DNA from: Paragorgia papillata
Taxonomy: Eukaryota; Cnidaria; Anthozoa; Scleralcyonacea; Coralliidae
Direction of reading: 5' to 3'
Assembly: GCA_035771165.1 (NCBI GenBank)
Contig: JAWNZC010000368.1
Coordinates: 293,501-357,500 of the forward strand
Length of the DNA: 64,000 nucleotides
Shown: one piece after another, positions 1 through 10,769 of the stretch
Numbering within the stretch: position 1 is the first letter of the stretch
Layout: each line of letters begins with the position of its first letter
Program-made: the position numbers and the translations under genes
The notes under the pieces: generated by a model
The model's database searches: none
The model's input: the letters and a program-made list of their open reading frames with translations, nothing else
What the model was told of the DNA's origin: nothing

Positions 1-2
1 GA

Positions 3-193
3 AGCTGTCAACAATGGCAGAGTTTGGAGAAACAAGAAAACGTTTCGCCTGAATATTCAGATGTTGACAAGAAGATTGTTAGGTTACAAGAAAATAAGGA
101 TTCAGGGAATACAAAGAAAGCAACAAACAATGCATCCAGAAGCCTTGAGACGACAACAGAATGGAAACAGACAATGAAAAACGGACAAAAGTT
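3..193 (+). CDS. possible coding exon, left-truncated by window edge
   Basis: The frame is open from base 3 and gives a polar, Lys/Glu/Asn/Ser-rich peptide (it includes NVSPEYSDVDKK). I recognise no domain. The frame would continue into the MITE that starts at 196, so any real exon must end before it or have been disrupted by it. Composition is more protein-like than the flanking ORFs, but there is no clear splice donor. It could be an upstream exon of the death-domain gene to the right. The assignment is weak. Confidence 0.25.
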
Positions 194-518
194 AAAGGTG
201 CTGTCCAGTCCGTTCTGCGCATGTACGAAACTAATGTTTACTCTTCGTTTATAAAAATATTTACTGATACCTTATTGAAGATTGTAAGCTTTTCTTGCTT
301 CCTCTTCATTACTTGTACCCAAAACAAAACATTTTCAGAAGAAATAGAAGAAATCCGAAGAGATATCCTCACCGAATCGCTTGGTTTTCTGCCATGTTGT
401 TTCTAACGGTTTACATTGAGCTGAGTACTTCATGTAATTATCCACGAATGTCATGTTTGAAGGTCTCGATAAACAAAGATGCGGATCATGCGCAGAACGG
501 ACTGGACAGCACCTTTAA
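192..518. mobile_element. TTAA-flanked MITE, 28-bp perfect TIRs
   Basis: Bases 196-514 begin with AGGTGCTGTCCAGTCC and end with its exact reverse complement; the perfect inverted repeat is 28 bp long. TTAA stands on both sides (192-195 and 515-518), which is the target duplication typical of piggyBac-like transposons. The 319-bp body codes for nothing recognisable, so this is a non-autonomous element. Confidence 0.85.
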
Positions 519-587
519 GCTAAGCGAACTTTATTAACATTATTTCAGGTTTTTTTGAAAGATTAATATGTTTCGGTATAATATATA

Positions 588-704
588 ATTTATAGACCTT
601 TCGCTCGGGGAATTCGATGAAATATTACCCCTCGGGATGATATATCCCGAGGGCGAACCTCGGGGTAATATTTAATCGAATTCCCCTCGCTCCAGGTCTA
701 TAAA
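588..704. repeat. near-perfect palindrome, loop rich in CTCGGG
   Basis: The left arm starts TTTATAGACCT and is mirrored by AGGTCTATAAA at the right end. The centre holds CTCGGGATGATATATCCCGAG. Almost the whole 117 bp can fold as one hairpin. Similar 100-150-bp palindromes occur at 2965-3118, 5805-5942 and 16470-16868. Confidence 0.8.
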
Positions 705-719
705 TGCTAAATATACATT

Positions 720-1205
720 GATACGTTTATTCCTTTCTTTCTCTCTTTCTTAAAGTATTTATTTATTTATTAAATTCTTTATTTTTTTATTTTATTTTGT
801 TTTTATTTCTTTTCTTTTTTTGTTTCGTTTCGTTTTGTTTCTTTTATTCTATTTTGTGTTTGTTTGTTCATTTTTATTTATTTTTTGTTAATTTTGTTTA
901 ATACTTTTTCATTGTTGTTTCTTTCGTTTATTTTGTTTATTGTTTCTTTATTGTTGTTTATTTTCTTTATTATTGCTTTGTTGTTTATTTTCTTTATTAT
1001 TGCTTTGTTGTTTCTTTCGTTTATTATTGCTTTGTTGTTTCTTTCGTTTATTATTGCTTTGTTGTTTCTTTCGTTTATTTTGTTTATTGTTGTTTATTTT
1101 CTTTATTATTGCTTTGTTGTTTATTTTGTTTATTGTTTGTTTTGTATATTTTGTTTATTGCTTCTTTATTGTTGTTTATTTTGTCTATTATGTTGTTTTT
1201 GTGTC
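720..1205. repeat. T-rich degenerate simple repeat (TTTATTG/TTTGTTT units)
   Basis: About 480 bp consist almost only of T with interspersed A and G in units such as TTTATTGTTG and GCTTTGTTGTTTCTTTCG, some repeated exactly in tandem near 1000-1070. The long ORFs across it (Leu/Phe/Ile/Cys only) are products of composition. I see no other feature between 1206 and 2035. Confidence 0.8.
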
Positions 1206-2035
1206 TGCCTGACTAAGACAGGCATCGTGTCATCGTGTATCCTGTAACTATCTATGTCCACGACCGTATGTGCAAGTCACGTGGTGCGTTGCGTTTTTCC
1301 CTCGTCCCATCGGATCATATTTGAACTGTCGTAAGTCCAACAGAGTATAATTGCATCTGCTGCTTTATGTATTATTGTGTTTGTCAGTCGGATTAAAATT
1401 AATATTCTTAACAAAAAAATTTTGAAATTTTATTTAGCTCGTTGAGTTCAAAACAATTTCGGACTATTTTGCGTTTGGTTAATGCCAAGGATATAAGTTT
1501 GGCCCTCCGAATACGTTCGGAGTTACTGCTTCTTACTTGAGAGTTTGCACAAGCGAGTTTGGTTTGTCAATTGACTAACGAGGCTTAGTAAAGGAATGAT
1601 AGCTGAAAAAATACAATGAGTCATTGACCCCTTCCAGCTTTTAATATTTTACGATATTGCCTACTCCCATCGTTATAATTTCGTTACAGGATTGTCCTTC
1701 GTACGTTTTGGTTTATTTTGATATACAAGTCGAGAGCTAAATTTCATGGAACGATCAGATTTTCGCTGTAGCGCGTTTTGTTTTGTTTATAACTCATCCA
1801 GACCGTGATCCGAAATCTGATACTTGTGGAAATGCTTCGAAGTATGAACTGTTTTAGTCTGTAAGAGCTATTTCCACTTGCGACGCAGACTATTCAAAGC
1901 ATTATAAATCTGTTTGAAAAGACATTTTCGTTGATTGAACTGTTTCTTTTGCTTTATCTTAACGAATTTTACCGAAATGATTGCTTGCATATAGAGTTCG
2001 GCTACCGCAACGTTTCAAAGGTGACAGGGCAGACC
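1206..2035. other. no gene or repeat recognised
   Basis: Ordinary AT-rich sequence separates two T-rich tracts. I found no ORF with recognisable content, no tRNA-like boxes and no clear inverted repeat. Confidence 0.4.
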
Positions 2036-2277
2036 TTTTTTTTCTTGTTCTTTATTTTGTTTATTATGTTTGTTTTTTTTCTTTATTGTTGTTTATTTGT
2101 TTGTTTCTTTATTGTTGTTTATTTTGTCTATTTTGTTTATTTTTTATTTTGTTTATTTTGTCTATTTTGTTTATTGTTATTTATCTTGTTTATTTTCTTT
2201 ATTGTTGTCTATTTTGAAGTATTATTTCTTTATTGTTGTTTATTTTGTTTATTGTTTCTTTATTATTGTTTGCAAAG
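2036..2277 (+). repeat. second T-rich tract, ends in a splice acceptor
   Basis: This has the same kind of TTTATTGTTGTTTATTTTG repeat as 720-1205. It runs directly into TTGCAAAG at 2270-2277, so the repeat forms an unusually long polypyrimidine tract for the death-domain exon that follows. Confidence 0.7.
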
Positions 2278-2598
2278 CTGATCAGCAAACGAATATTCCT
2301 GCTTTGGAGCAGTCTATCAACAAGCTTCAATTGCTGACGAGACAAAATATTTGCAAGAAGATGGACATAAGAGATGAAATTGGTGGAGATTTTCGAAAGC
2401 TTGCTGCTCATTTAAAAATGCCTTATGACGACTTAGATCTCATAGCTCAAGAGCTTAATCCAACGCATAAAGTATGGAGATGGGCTGCACAAAATCCTGC
2501 TAACACCACTGGAAAACTTCGAGCAATATTGTTGGATATGGGACGCATTGATTGCGTCAGAATTATTGATGAAGACCTTAAGAAGTGTTTATGAGGAG
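2278..2598 (+). pseudogene. death-fold domain exon (in-frame TGA near its 3' end)
   Basis: After the acceptor AG at 2276-2277 the phase-1 frame encodes about 105 residues. The second half looks like a death domain: an opening helix (IRDEIGGDFRKLAAHL), then the DDLDLIAQEL helix, then a Trp-containing helix (KVWRWAAQN) and a closing helix (RAILLDMGRIDCVRII). Death domains are protein-interaction modules of apoptosis and innate-immune adaptors and are greatly expanded in corals. A strong donor follows at 2599 (GGAG|GTAAGA), in phase 1 with the next exon at 3367, but a TGA at 2592-2594 lies just before it. Either the protein ends here, or CGA became TGA and the exon decayed. The fold assignment rests on motif appearance only. 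Confidence 0.55.
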
Positions 2599-2964
2599 GT
2601 AAGAGGTATATACGTGTAAGTCAGGTTATTGGAATGTCTTACTTGTGCCGAAGACGTTGACGTTGTAATTATATAACCCCTGCTAGTTTAGACCCCTTCC
2701 TCGTGTTGTTGATTCGCAGGCAATATTACACAACTGCATTAAAAACTGTCCAAATAACGCTAAAATGAGTGCAAATATACATCAATATTCGGATAGTTAG
2801 TTATTTGCACTGGTTATTTGGATTGTTAGCCAATCAAATTTATCACACTGGAGACTACTTCATGTATGCTTATTATTTTGTCCTGGTGCAAGTCACGCTA
2901 CTTCTCTGGCCTTTTTAAAGTTTTCTTTTTCCATAAAAATTTGTAGATCAGAGCAGTTGCATAA

Positions 2965-3118
2965 TAAATCTCTTATTAGATGTTTTGGTGTGTAGTATCG
3001 CGGTATATTTTTACTCGTTGTTTGTATTTTGACGAGCACGCCCGGCTCGTCAAAATACCGCAGAACTCGTAAAAATATACAGCGATACTACACACCAAAA
3101 CATCTAATAAGATATTTA
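2965..3118. repeat. palindromic element in segmental-duplication copy 1
   Basis: The left arm (ATCTCTTATTAGATGTTTTG) is mirrored at 3085-3118, with a central GACGAGCACGCCCGGCTCGTC. It is absent from the matching part of copy 2, which supports an insertion in copy 1. Confidence 0.75.
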
Positions 3119-3366
3119 TATTTCATTGTTGAGTTTTATGTCCATGAACAGATCTGATTATTGCTTTATATTTAGATAAAACACATCTTGTAACAGACAA
3201 TTGTTTTATATAAGTATATGCTTTTATACTAATCTCTAATTACTGGTTAACTGGTGTAGTTAGATGGTGAGGATAGTGTTGGTGATTGAAAACGGATAGA
3301 GCTTTAGAATTAGTAAATGTACACATGTGCACTTCACTGACCCATGTTGTCTTTCCTGAATTTTAG

Positions 3367-3456
3367 AGAAAGTACGCTTAAACGAAACAGCTGTGGAAGG
3401 TAGTGAGCCAAATATTAGTAGCAAGGTGGTGGAATCTGGCTTAGGAAATATTCCAG
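3367..3456 (+). CDS. phase-1 linker exon of death-domain gene, copy 1
   Basis: TTTTAG (3361-3366) is the acceptor and CCAG|GTACAT the donor. The exon is exactly 90 nt, phase 1 at both ends, and is open: it encodes a Ser/Glu/Val-rich linker (KVRLNETAVEGSEPNISS). It joins in frame to the death-domain exon at 4036 and to the donor at 2599. The same exon with the same splice sites is present at 12679-12768. Conservation of frame and borders in both copies supports a real exon. Its function is unknown. Confidence 0.5.
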
Positions 3457-4035
3457 GTACATCTGTTTTAAGAAACTTTATGGCGACTCTTCTTTTGAGT
3501 TAAGAAGACGCAATTGCATATACTCTAGTGTAGTTTTTGGTTTGGCAGTAATTTATAAAATGACGTTGGGTGCAGTGTTTATTTTTGACAATGGTGGTCA
3601 AAAGTGTTACTCCACTACAGAGAAAAGTCAATCTTGCTTAATATTCAAATAAATATTAATTATCAAAGTGAACAATCTAATACACCATATACAATGCCCA
3701 GCTGGGGTACTGCGTTCGACTGTTTTGAATTCTTTGAAATCGTGGCTGGTAGATATTAGTTAGGGTAACATCAAGCGAGGATTGCGATAATTATCCTGAG
3801 ATGTTATCAGTGGCGTGCTGATCTTTGTTCATTGGAGTGGGCTAACAGTAAATTTGGCGACCCATTGTTTTGAAAATGTGTGCGTCTATAGGTACTATAG
3901 GTATCGCAGATATAGATTGCCTGCTACACACATTTCCAAAGGGGTCCAGACTCCAGGGGCATTCCCCCCGGAAATGTTTTGAATTTTAAATCAACTTCTG
4001 TTAATGTTGAATTGTTTTGCTCTCAATTTTGATAG

Positions 4036-4139
4036 ATGATCTGCAGTCACCAGAAATTGTTCGAATATCCCGGAGGATTGCGTCCAAATGGGTTGATGTA
4101 GCTTTGCTGATGGGTAAGTTTGAGCCGCACGATATTTAG
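4036..4139 (+). pseudogene. second death-domain exon, copy 1, internally deleted
   Basis: The acceptor TTGATAG precedes ATGATCTGCAG, and phase 1 joins correctly to the 3367 exon. The frame encodes about 34 residues containing KWVDVALLMGKFEPHDI, the front half of a death domain, and then meets TAG at 4137. Compared with copy 2 (16078-16356), about 125 bp between GAGCCGCACGATATT and TAGTGAGGACTTGG are missing, which removes the middle helices. The tail (bases about 4140-4190) survives out of frame. This copy cannot make a whole domain. Confidence 0.6.
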
Positions 4140-4494
4140 TGAGGACTTGGCTCAGAAAGTTCTTTCTGGACATTTTATTGATGCCAGGTAACTCATGGAT
4201 ATTTGTCGCTTATTCTGTTTTTATTATATAAGTACTAAGATTTCCGTGCGAATAACGAAAGAAAGAAATCTCGTACGTTTCAGATTCCCGTGGTTTTCAT
4301 TTGCTGTACGATATTTCTTTTCCAGTATAAAAGTTTTTTGATTGGTTATAAGATCTTTGCCACTAGTGAGAGACATCGTATAAGCGTTCTTAATGGCTAG
4401 CGGTTTTCCGTTTCAACGTAGTCTCAGGAACGCTTTTGCAGCATCTGTGGATCGTAGCAAGTGATTTACCGGGCGGAAACCGTAATCGCAAAAT

Positions 4495-4620
4495 GAATAT
4501 AAGAGCCCAGCTCAAAATTTTAAAATGCAATACCATAACGAAAGGAAACCATTTAAAACAAAATATATTTATTGACGTTTCGTTACTTAAACAGTAACAT
4601 CTTCAGAATGACTTAAAGAT
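4495..4620 (-). mobile_element. Penelope-like element terminus with hammerhead-like core (family 1)
   Basis: Read on the minus strand this gives CTGAAGA, a GTTAC/GTAAC stem, then GAAACGTC and AATAAATATA, followed by a segment with CTGGGCTCTTATATTC and TTTCCGCCCGG. The order CTGANGA, stem, GAAA matches the minimal type-I hammerhead motifs known from Penelope-like retroelements. The same layout recurs at 5095-5270, 18370-18560, 26500-26660 and 42230-42480, with different primary sequence here. Confidence 0.5.
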
Positions 4621-5094
4621 TACATCTGTGGGATATGACGTGAAACTCACTTGCCAACTAGTCATTGAGGTAATGGCAACAAGATTCAAAATTTTCAATT
4701 TATGATGTTTTGATTAATAAACATACTTGGTAATATTAATCCAAGTAATATATAAGCGATTCTTATCAACAACAACATCGATAATTTCGACAAAAAAACC
4801 GACAATATTGTCATCCGCTATGTTGGACCAACACGTATATCCATGTCTGAAGTTCACGTTTACTGAATGTCGTTATCATATCATTGCTCTACAACACTTT
4901 CAAAAGCATGGAAAGCACTCGGCTATCAGCAAACTGTAATTTTATAATATTTACCCAGCTTGTGACGTCCTTAACTTCCTAGTTAATCAGGCACAATATT
5001 GAAACAAGATGGCGGATGATACGATTGTGTTTTGCCAGAATTAGTAATGTTATTATTAAAAAAATTGTTCTAGTTACTTGGATTATCTTAATAT

Positions 5095-5280
5095 GTTTAT
5101 TATGGTAACCAGTGAGGAATCAGGCGGAAGACGTAAACGTGATAAAAATATTAATGCCCAGCATAAAACACGAAATAAAGTCAAATTAATATGAATAATA
5201 TTTATTAAAGAGTACAACTAACGTTTCGTCGCATCGCGCAACGTCATCAGAGTGAGATAAAATACATTGTTATATACCAA
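5095..5280 (-). mobile_element. PLE 3' terminus with hammerhead-like core (family 2), copy 1
   Basis: The minus strand reads CACTCTGATGAC, a GTTGCG/TGCGAC stem with a CGA loop, GAAACGTTAG, AATAAATATT, then TTTATGCTGGGCATTAATAT and TTCCGCCTGATTCC. It is nearly identical to 18370-18560, where the element is joined to a recognisable GIY-YIG coding end. It is part of the segmental duplication. Confidence 0.6.
5217..5256 (-). ncRNA. candidate hammerhead ribozyme core
   Basis: On the minus strand there is CTGATGA, one extra C, a 6-bp stem (GTTGCG with TGCGAC, one G-U wobble, loop CGA), then GAAACG. This has the conserved core order of PLE hammerheads. Stem III would be very short, as in the known minimal versions, which act as dimers. 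Activity cannot be judged from sequence. Confidence 0.45.
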
Positions 5281-5804
5281 AGACTTTCGGTTGCCAAAGA
5301 TGAAATCCTATTGGTCAAATTATGGTTACGTGTTGTTCAAACTCAATGTTTCTTTCTGCCTAGGGAAACATTGCCCTGTTTCCCTCTGACGTCTACAATG
5401 AAGAAGGAAACAGTGCAATGTTTCCCTCTGACGTCAGCTTTTACCATGCGTTGTTCACGTGAATACACAATGATTATTGCATCAGATCAAGAACTTTGGA
5501 CTCATCGGAGTATTTGAAAACAAGAGCTTGTTTCGAGCTTGTTTGGTACGAAAAAGTCCATTTTCCAAAAAAAGGGAATATAAATATCTATACATATTTT
5601 CAAAGAGGTTCTGAAGGAAAACCTGGAGAAATTTAAAGCTGTTCTTTGTACTTGTTGAGTCTGGTGTATTTGTTTAGTTTTATTAAAATTTATACGAAGA
5701 CAAAGTCAAAGTGTTTTGGTAAGTTTTTTTGCCTTTTGGAAGTTTCGAGTCAGTTTGGTATTTTGTATTTTAAAAGTCTTTGGTATATAACAAAACGCTT
5801 GTTG
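5281..5804. other. no gene recognised
   Basis: Two near-repeats of GGAAACANTGNNNTGTTTCCCTCTGACGTC lie at 5365-5435. ORFs at 5311-5517 and 5646-5945 show no recognisable content. Confidence 0.35.
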
Positions 5805-5942
5805 ACTTTTGCCTCGAGAAACATCGAGTTTTACGGTCCCTCAGGCTTCAATGTCATCCTTGGGCTAAAGCTCTCGGGTGACATTGAAGCCTTCGGGTCC
5901 GTAAAAACTCGATGTTTCCCTCGGCGCCAGTCAACAAGTGTA
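5805..5942. repeat. palindromic element
   Basis: CTTGTTGACTTTTGCCTCGAG at the left is mirrored by CTCGGCGCCAGTCAACAAG at the right. Inner arms AAACATCGAGTTTTACGG and CCGTAAAAACTCGATGTTT pair as well. One hairpin spans nearly the whole unit. Confidence 0.8.
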
Positions 5943-6299
5943 TAGTAAACAATGAAGCAAATTCATATTGGGGGGCTGAAAAGGGCGGGGCATTTGAATT
6001 AGTGACCGCATTTCTAGGGAGTACACGGGGGTACGCCCCCCGGAAATTTTTGAAATATAGACCCTCGGAAACACCATTTCCTGCAATTTGAGCGAATGTT
6101 TTTCGCTCATTTTGCGGCAGGCATAGTTAAAAGTTTACATAAAAATGAAGAATCACATCTTGGGACATCTTCAAAAAAATGTTGCAAAATTTGTTAGCAA
6201 ATTAAGTTTTTTGGGGGGGGAGTGCTGCAGCCTGCCCCCAGCCCCCCCCCCCCCGCTTCCGACGGGCCTCCAAAAGTTAATAAAGGAATACGAAGCAAG
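5943..6299. other. repeat-like sequence with G and C homopolymers, no gene
   Basis: It contains GGGGGTACGCCCCCCGGAAATTTTTGAAAT, which resembles 3945-3985 and 42995-43030 (transposon debris), and runs of G (6211-6220) and C (6242-6254). Confidence 0.4.
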
Positions 6300-6428
6300 A
6301 ACGTGTCTTTAGGCCACCTTTTGAGCAGACTTGCGACGACTTGTGCCGAGTGGGAACACGTTTGACTGGTGGCATTGCAAGTCATCGTAAGCTAACTTGC
6401 GATGATTTGCGTTCTCGTTTGATTAGAG
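6300..6428. mobile_element. MITE fragment, CTTGCGACGACTTG family
   Basis: The segment with ACTTGCGACGACTTGTGCC and GCAAGTCATCGTAAGC through TGATTAGAGCTTA matches 34660-35001, where a longer copy is interrupted by a hAT MITE. Many CTTGCGATGACTTGCG motifs in both directions suggest a foldable element. Confidence 0.6.
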
Positions 6429-7105
6429 CTTAAGAGTTTCTCCAAATAAAACAGACTTATATTTCGTTTCATAGGCGACGGTTTCATCTTTATAATCTTA
6501 TTTGCAATAGTAGCTATTTGAATATTTTAATCAAACTAGAAATACGGTGTGTAGGTTAGCAGTGCTTGAACTAAACTAATTGCTTGTTGCAGTTCTAGAT
6601 GAAAAATATTTCACGTCGTAAAGAATGAAAATCAACACGTTATAAGCTTCTATTTTATTATAATAACATTGAAAAGATTTCTCCTCATCACAAACGGATC
6701 GCTTAAAATGACAACGCGAGAGTTCCTGCTTTTAACGGTGGAGATAGCAAGGTAATGTACGAGTTAATTCCTACTGTGATCACTCCCCCTTCCCCCCTAC
6801 GCTTGCGGCAAACCCATGAACATGTGAGTTTTGAAAATTTTGATCAAATTCCCCTCTCTCTAGCGAAGAGGCTTGCAGGGAACGATGGAAGACAGAAAAG
6901 AGAAAGTCTCTGCCAAGTGCTGTACACAACATGGGGCACAATTGCGTGAGACTGGGTAACAATACTCGGGATTTCAAAATATAATGAAATCTACGGAAAA
7001 ATTGGAAATCACTAAACTGTGAACAAAAGACACATTTAAATTGCTGCCAGACAATTTTCAACTTGAGAATGTTATACAAGGACACGATTTTCCGCTTTTA
7101 ATGGT
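6429..7105. other. no gene recognised
   Basis: AT-rich sequence with overlapping ORFs on both strands at 6755-7085 that show no recognisable protein features. Confidence 0.35.
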
Positions 7106-7436
7106 CTGATCAGACTAGGTGCCCGGGTACGGTGCTCGGGCATGGGTCACTTGTTCACATTCACGGCGCCCTGGATCTGATAAGCGTTCACACAGAAAGC
7201 TTTTCATGGCTTTTGTAGCTATTTTGTGGCTTTGAGGCTTCGAATTACAAGGAATATGGAGTAAAAAGCGTGGGCACCACTTTGGGCACTCCGGCACTAT
7301 GAAAACGTGTTCACATTAGTGCCCGCACACGGTGCCTGGGTACTACCTCAACGCACGGTGCCCGGTTTTGATTAGCTTGAGTTGGGCACCGCGAAAAAGT
7401 CGTGTTCACACTAGTGCCCGGGCACCTAGTCTGAAT
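7106..7436. mobile_element. TIR element with GGTGCCCGGGC ends
   Basis: Left end CAGACTAGGTGCCCGGG (7111) is mirrored by CCCGGGCACCTAGTCTG at 7418-7433. The interior repeats GTGCCCG and GGTGCCCGG several times in both orientations. A diverged relative lies in intron 4 of the HECT gene (62815-63050). Confidence 0.7.
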
Positions 7437-8720
7437 AGGGGGTAAGTTTTGGAAATATACAAACGCTACCCGAGAAAGTTCATCATTGATCTCTAAGGTG
7501 ACAAACTGTTGTGAACATAGCTCTTATCAATATGTTGTAGAAAGTTGGCGCTGAGAATATAACCAGCGCTGTTTTTAGCTTTGCTTATAAGGGTTCATCT
7601 GCATGGAAAACTTCTGGGCTAGTTGACAACGTTCGATAAACGTTTGTCAGTCTGGCCTGAGCGTTTCGAATTTTTCGATCCGTTCTGCAGATGATTTCTT
7701 TAAGAAAACCCAGAATAACATCCAGAACAACATTCTAGACTTAGATCTTGAAGAAAACATTGCGTTTCGCGCAAACTATAGTCGCTACTTACCACAAACG
7801 AGAGAGCCGCGCATTATTTAAGGTGGCTCCCTAGAGTTTTAGTTTTTCATGGCTTGTTACGTTCAGTTATACTCTATGGTTATTGTTGTTTATAAAATAA
7901 GTATTACATAACTATTCAGTAAACTGAACTGCAGAAGGAGAACCACACTTATGAAGTATGTGTTGAATGGTGCTAATATCTGCTGTTACCATGGTAATAA
8001 TGGCGTTTGAAATTTGTCAAATTTTTACGGTTTTCGTCTATTTAGATGCATATCTCCAGTCAACATTCTTCGGTCAAAATTTCTAAAAATTGTCATCTGA
8101 TCAGGGTTTTTTCACATAGAGCACTACAGCAAAATATTAGGGAAAGTTGTCAAGACAGATTTTTCGCTATAAACTTAATGGATTAAAAAACGTTCTATCT
8201 TATGAATTTTTTTAAAAAATCAGTATGTTGTTGCTGCCGAGCGCTAGCGAGTGCACACTAATCTTGCTTTGGGCACCTATACTTTGTGTCCAGACCTTTT
8301 GCCGAGCTATATAGAGTCAACAAATATCTCGATTTGTGAAAATTTCGTCTGTTTGGATGTTCACGATTTATGACGTTTTGTGACGTAGACATCTATGCGT
8401 TTTACGGCCAATGAAAGGTTGTGGTCAGCGGTGAGCTTGTCGCGATATACGCAATTTCAATTGACCCGCCAAAGGAGTCTCTGAACTGGGAATATCATGA
8501 GCAGTTTACCTTCTTTCTATATAGAAAATTTACCGTAAGAGCGAGCCATTCCAGTATTGAAGTGGAACTCGACAATGTTTTTAAGAATGATATCACTCCG
8601 CGTGAGGAATTTCTCTTGCTGAACCATTTACCGACTGTTGTTCTAGATGTACTATTTGTATATTAATTGTGTGTATATTCTGTCAAAACCCTTTGCCAAT
8701 CATGTCAAGAGATAAGTTAT
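7437..8720. other. no gene recognised; one orphan TTAAGGTGGCTCC end
   Basis: TTAAGGTGGCTCC at 7819 is identical to the terminus of the MITE at 15430-16027, but no partner end is nearby. The ORF at 8421-8666 (81 codons) resembles nothing I know. Confidence 0.4.
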
Positions 8721-8724
8721 AGTA

Positions 8725-8998
8725 AGTAAATAGTGGGCAAATTTGGATAAAGTGGGCATACTAGGGTGGAGTGGGCAAACTGGGGTGGAGTGGGCAAGCT
8801 AGGAAAAATGGGCAATTAACTTGGGTGGATTGGGAAATCTTGGGTGGAGTGGGCAAGCCAGGAAAAATGGGCAATTAACTTGGATAGAGTGGGCAAACTC
8901 GGGTGGAGTGGGCAAACTCGAGTGGAGTAGGCAAACTTGGGTTGTGTGGGCAAACTTGGGTGGAGTGGGCAAATGTGGGTGGAGTGGGCAAGGGGTAT
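8725..8998. repeat. GGTGGAGTGGGCAAACTTGG minisatellite
   Basis: About a dozen tandem units of 18-24 bp with the core GGTGGAGTGGGCAAAC; one longer unit (GCAAGCTAGGAAAAATGGGC) occurs twice. The apparent ORFs on both strands here are made by the repeat. Confidence 0.85.
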
Positions 8999-9610
8999 CA
9001 TGTTGGCCACGGACTGCACAGAGACCCCATCCACACGTATATATACGTTTTCCTAGCGTTTTCATATTGTTTCAGGTAATGAAACCATTGTTTCCAGCTT
9101 CCTTGAGGACCGAGAACAATATAAAAACGCTATGAAAACACATACGTGTGGACATGGCCCAAGTTGCCTGCAGAGTATCTGAAGGTATTCTCCCATTCCA
9201 GTCAGCACTTCACTTGTGATAGTAATTTCGAGTTTAAGTTGGCTCAGCAAGTGAAGTCAGGATACTTCCTGGATTCACAATGAACAACGAACCTTTTGGT
9301 ACTTGGTTTGTTTTTAGAATATTTATCTATATCTATGTCGACTGTCATGTCGCTTCTAATACTGCTAGATCTTCCATTTCAATGACCTTCAGAAGCAATT
9401 GTATGTAAATGCTCTTCGAGCTTTCTTAGTTCCCAAGTGGGTCTCCAACCCCCGACCTTCTGATCGCTAGTGAGAAGCTCTAAACCTGGATTTCCACTAG
9501 GCGTATAAAAATATCGCCCGCTCGACTTCTCTATTCTGTAAATTAAATAGTTTAAGAAGAAGAATTTAAAATGAAGTCGAATCACTGCTGTAGAGAAAAG
9601 TTTTCTGACT

Positions 9611-9681
9611 GCCCCAACCGGGAATCGACCCCAAGGTCTCTGGTTTAACGTACCAGCGCTCTACCACTGAGCTATTGGGAC
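9611..9681 (-). tRNA. tRNA-like sequence, probably head of a SINE
   Basis: On the minus strand a cloverleaf can be drawn: acceptor GTCCCAA with TTGGGGC, D arm AGCTCAGTGGTAGAGC (box A), anticodon stem CTGGT/ACCAG, T arm around GGTCGATTCCC (box B). The loop ACGTTAA lacks the usual T at position 33 and the T loop starts G rather than T. An inverted repeat (TTTCTGACTGCC/GGCAGTCAGAAA) brackets it. A tRNA-derived SINE or tRNA pseudogene is more likely than a working tRNA. Confidence 0.6.
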
Positions 9682-9699
9682 TCCCGGCTGAGGCAGTCA

Positions 9700-10769
9700 G
9701 AAATATCCATATATTAAATATCGCACACATTACCGTAGCTCATCGGGGGATATCTAATCCACCTAAACGTGCAATTAAGTTGTTTTATTGGAATACTTTG
9801 GGTCAAAATAGCACACTAGATTGTATTTTCATGTCATTGGTTTGCTTTTGAATTGTTTTTGTTTCCCATACCCTTTAAAGATGTTATTATTCCCGACTCT
9901 TTTATCCGAATCGGTCTTCAGTATATTTTGGTGAACACTAGGCAATTTTATTCAACTCTGGGCAAATACAATGTCAAGAACTATATATGGAAAAATGTTC
10001 TTGCTGGTCAGAAAACTATTTTTTTATAGACTGTAGCTGCATGTGGTCTCTTGATTGTGTGATCGTAATCACTACATTTTAACACAAGACACGTGCATTA
10101 GATAATGTCGTTAATTTTAAACACAGTATTATTTTATGTGCACAGTTCAAGAGCATAGATTGTGCAGTGTCAAGAGGAGTTTTAATGTGCATAGTTTTAA
10201 GTAATTTTGTTGAACGAACTTGGAGATTTAACTCAGTTTGCAACGTGTGAACATGTGAGACACTTAGCCCCCCCCCCCTTTCGGGGAAAAATACGTCATA
10301 TTTCGGGAAATGATTTGCAAGAAAAATGTTTTAAGAATTGAAAAATATAAAAAGAAACTTTGCCAGTTAATAAAGCACTTTTTATAGCTATAAACAAGCA
10401 GGTTGACATTTTATTTTTTATTTCGACTTTAGACTTTGGTTTGCAAGTTGCTAATGTAATTTTCATGATAGCGATGGAAATACTATTTCTGAACTTTAAG
10501 TTGCAAAATTTCTTCCAGGGAACATTCCCCCAGACCCCTATTAATTTTAGCCCCTCTGTCAGGGACCTTAGCCCCTGCATGTGTCGGGGAATTCCTGGCG
10601 ACACGCCTGCGCAATAAACCAGCCCAGTTGTACCCCATTGAATCATGCAAGCTACAAAGATTTATTGTTGTTTTGTCTTTTCTTTATTTAGCAGAGAGTA
10701 GCTCCAGAAAGTGATTGAATTTTGATGACAAACCTCGCGACGAAGAGAAAAGTAAGCATTCTTATTTAG
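9700..10769. other. no gene recognised
   Basis: AT-rich sequence. Antiparallel ORFs at 10296-10646 and 10360-10617 have no recognisable features. There is a C run at 10268-10277. Confidence 0.35.

Larger units (their letters stand above)
2663..5280. repeat. segmental duplication, copy 1
   Basis: Colinear blocks match 12463-19300: 2663-2700 with 12463-12500, 3140-3960 with 12515-13270, 3985-4190 with 16025-16370, 4190-4380 with 17325-17530, and 4690-5280 with 17960-19290. In the 90-bp linker exon I count 10 differences, so the duplication is not recent. Copy 1 holds an extra palindrome at 2965-3118 and has lost about 125 bp from the second death-domain exon. Confidence 0.8.

Noticed and set aside
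864..2281. Long ORFs of Leu/Phe/Ile/Cys looking like membrane proteins.
   Set aside because: They follow the T-rich simple repeat in several frames at once and have no other residues. They are composition artefacts.
8799..9135. ORFs with Pro/His/Ser or Gly/Trp repeats on opposite strands.
   Set aside because: Both come from the GGTGGAGTGGGCAAAC minisatellite.
9611..9681. A functional tRNA gene.
   Set aside because: Position 33 is not T, the T loop is atypical and an inverted repeat brackets it. A SINE head or pseudogene explains it better.
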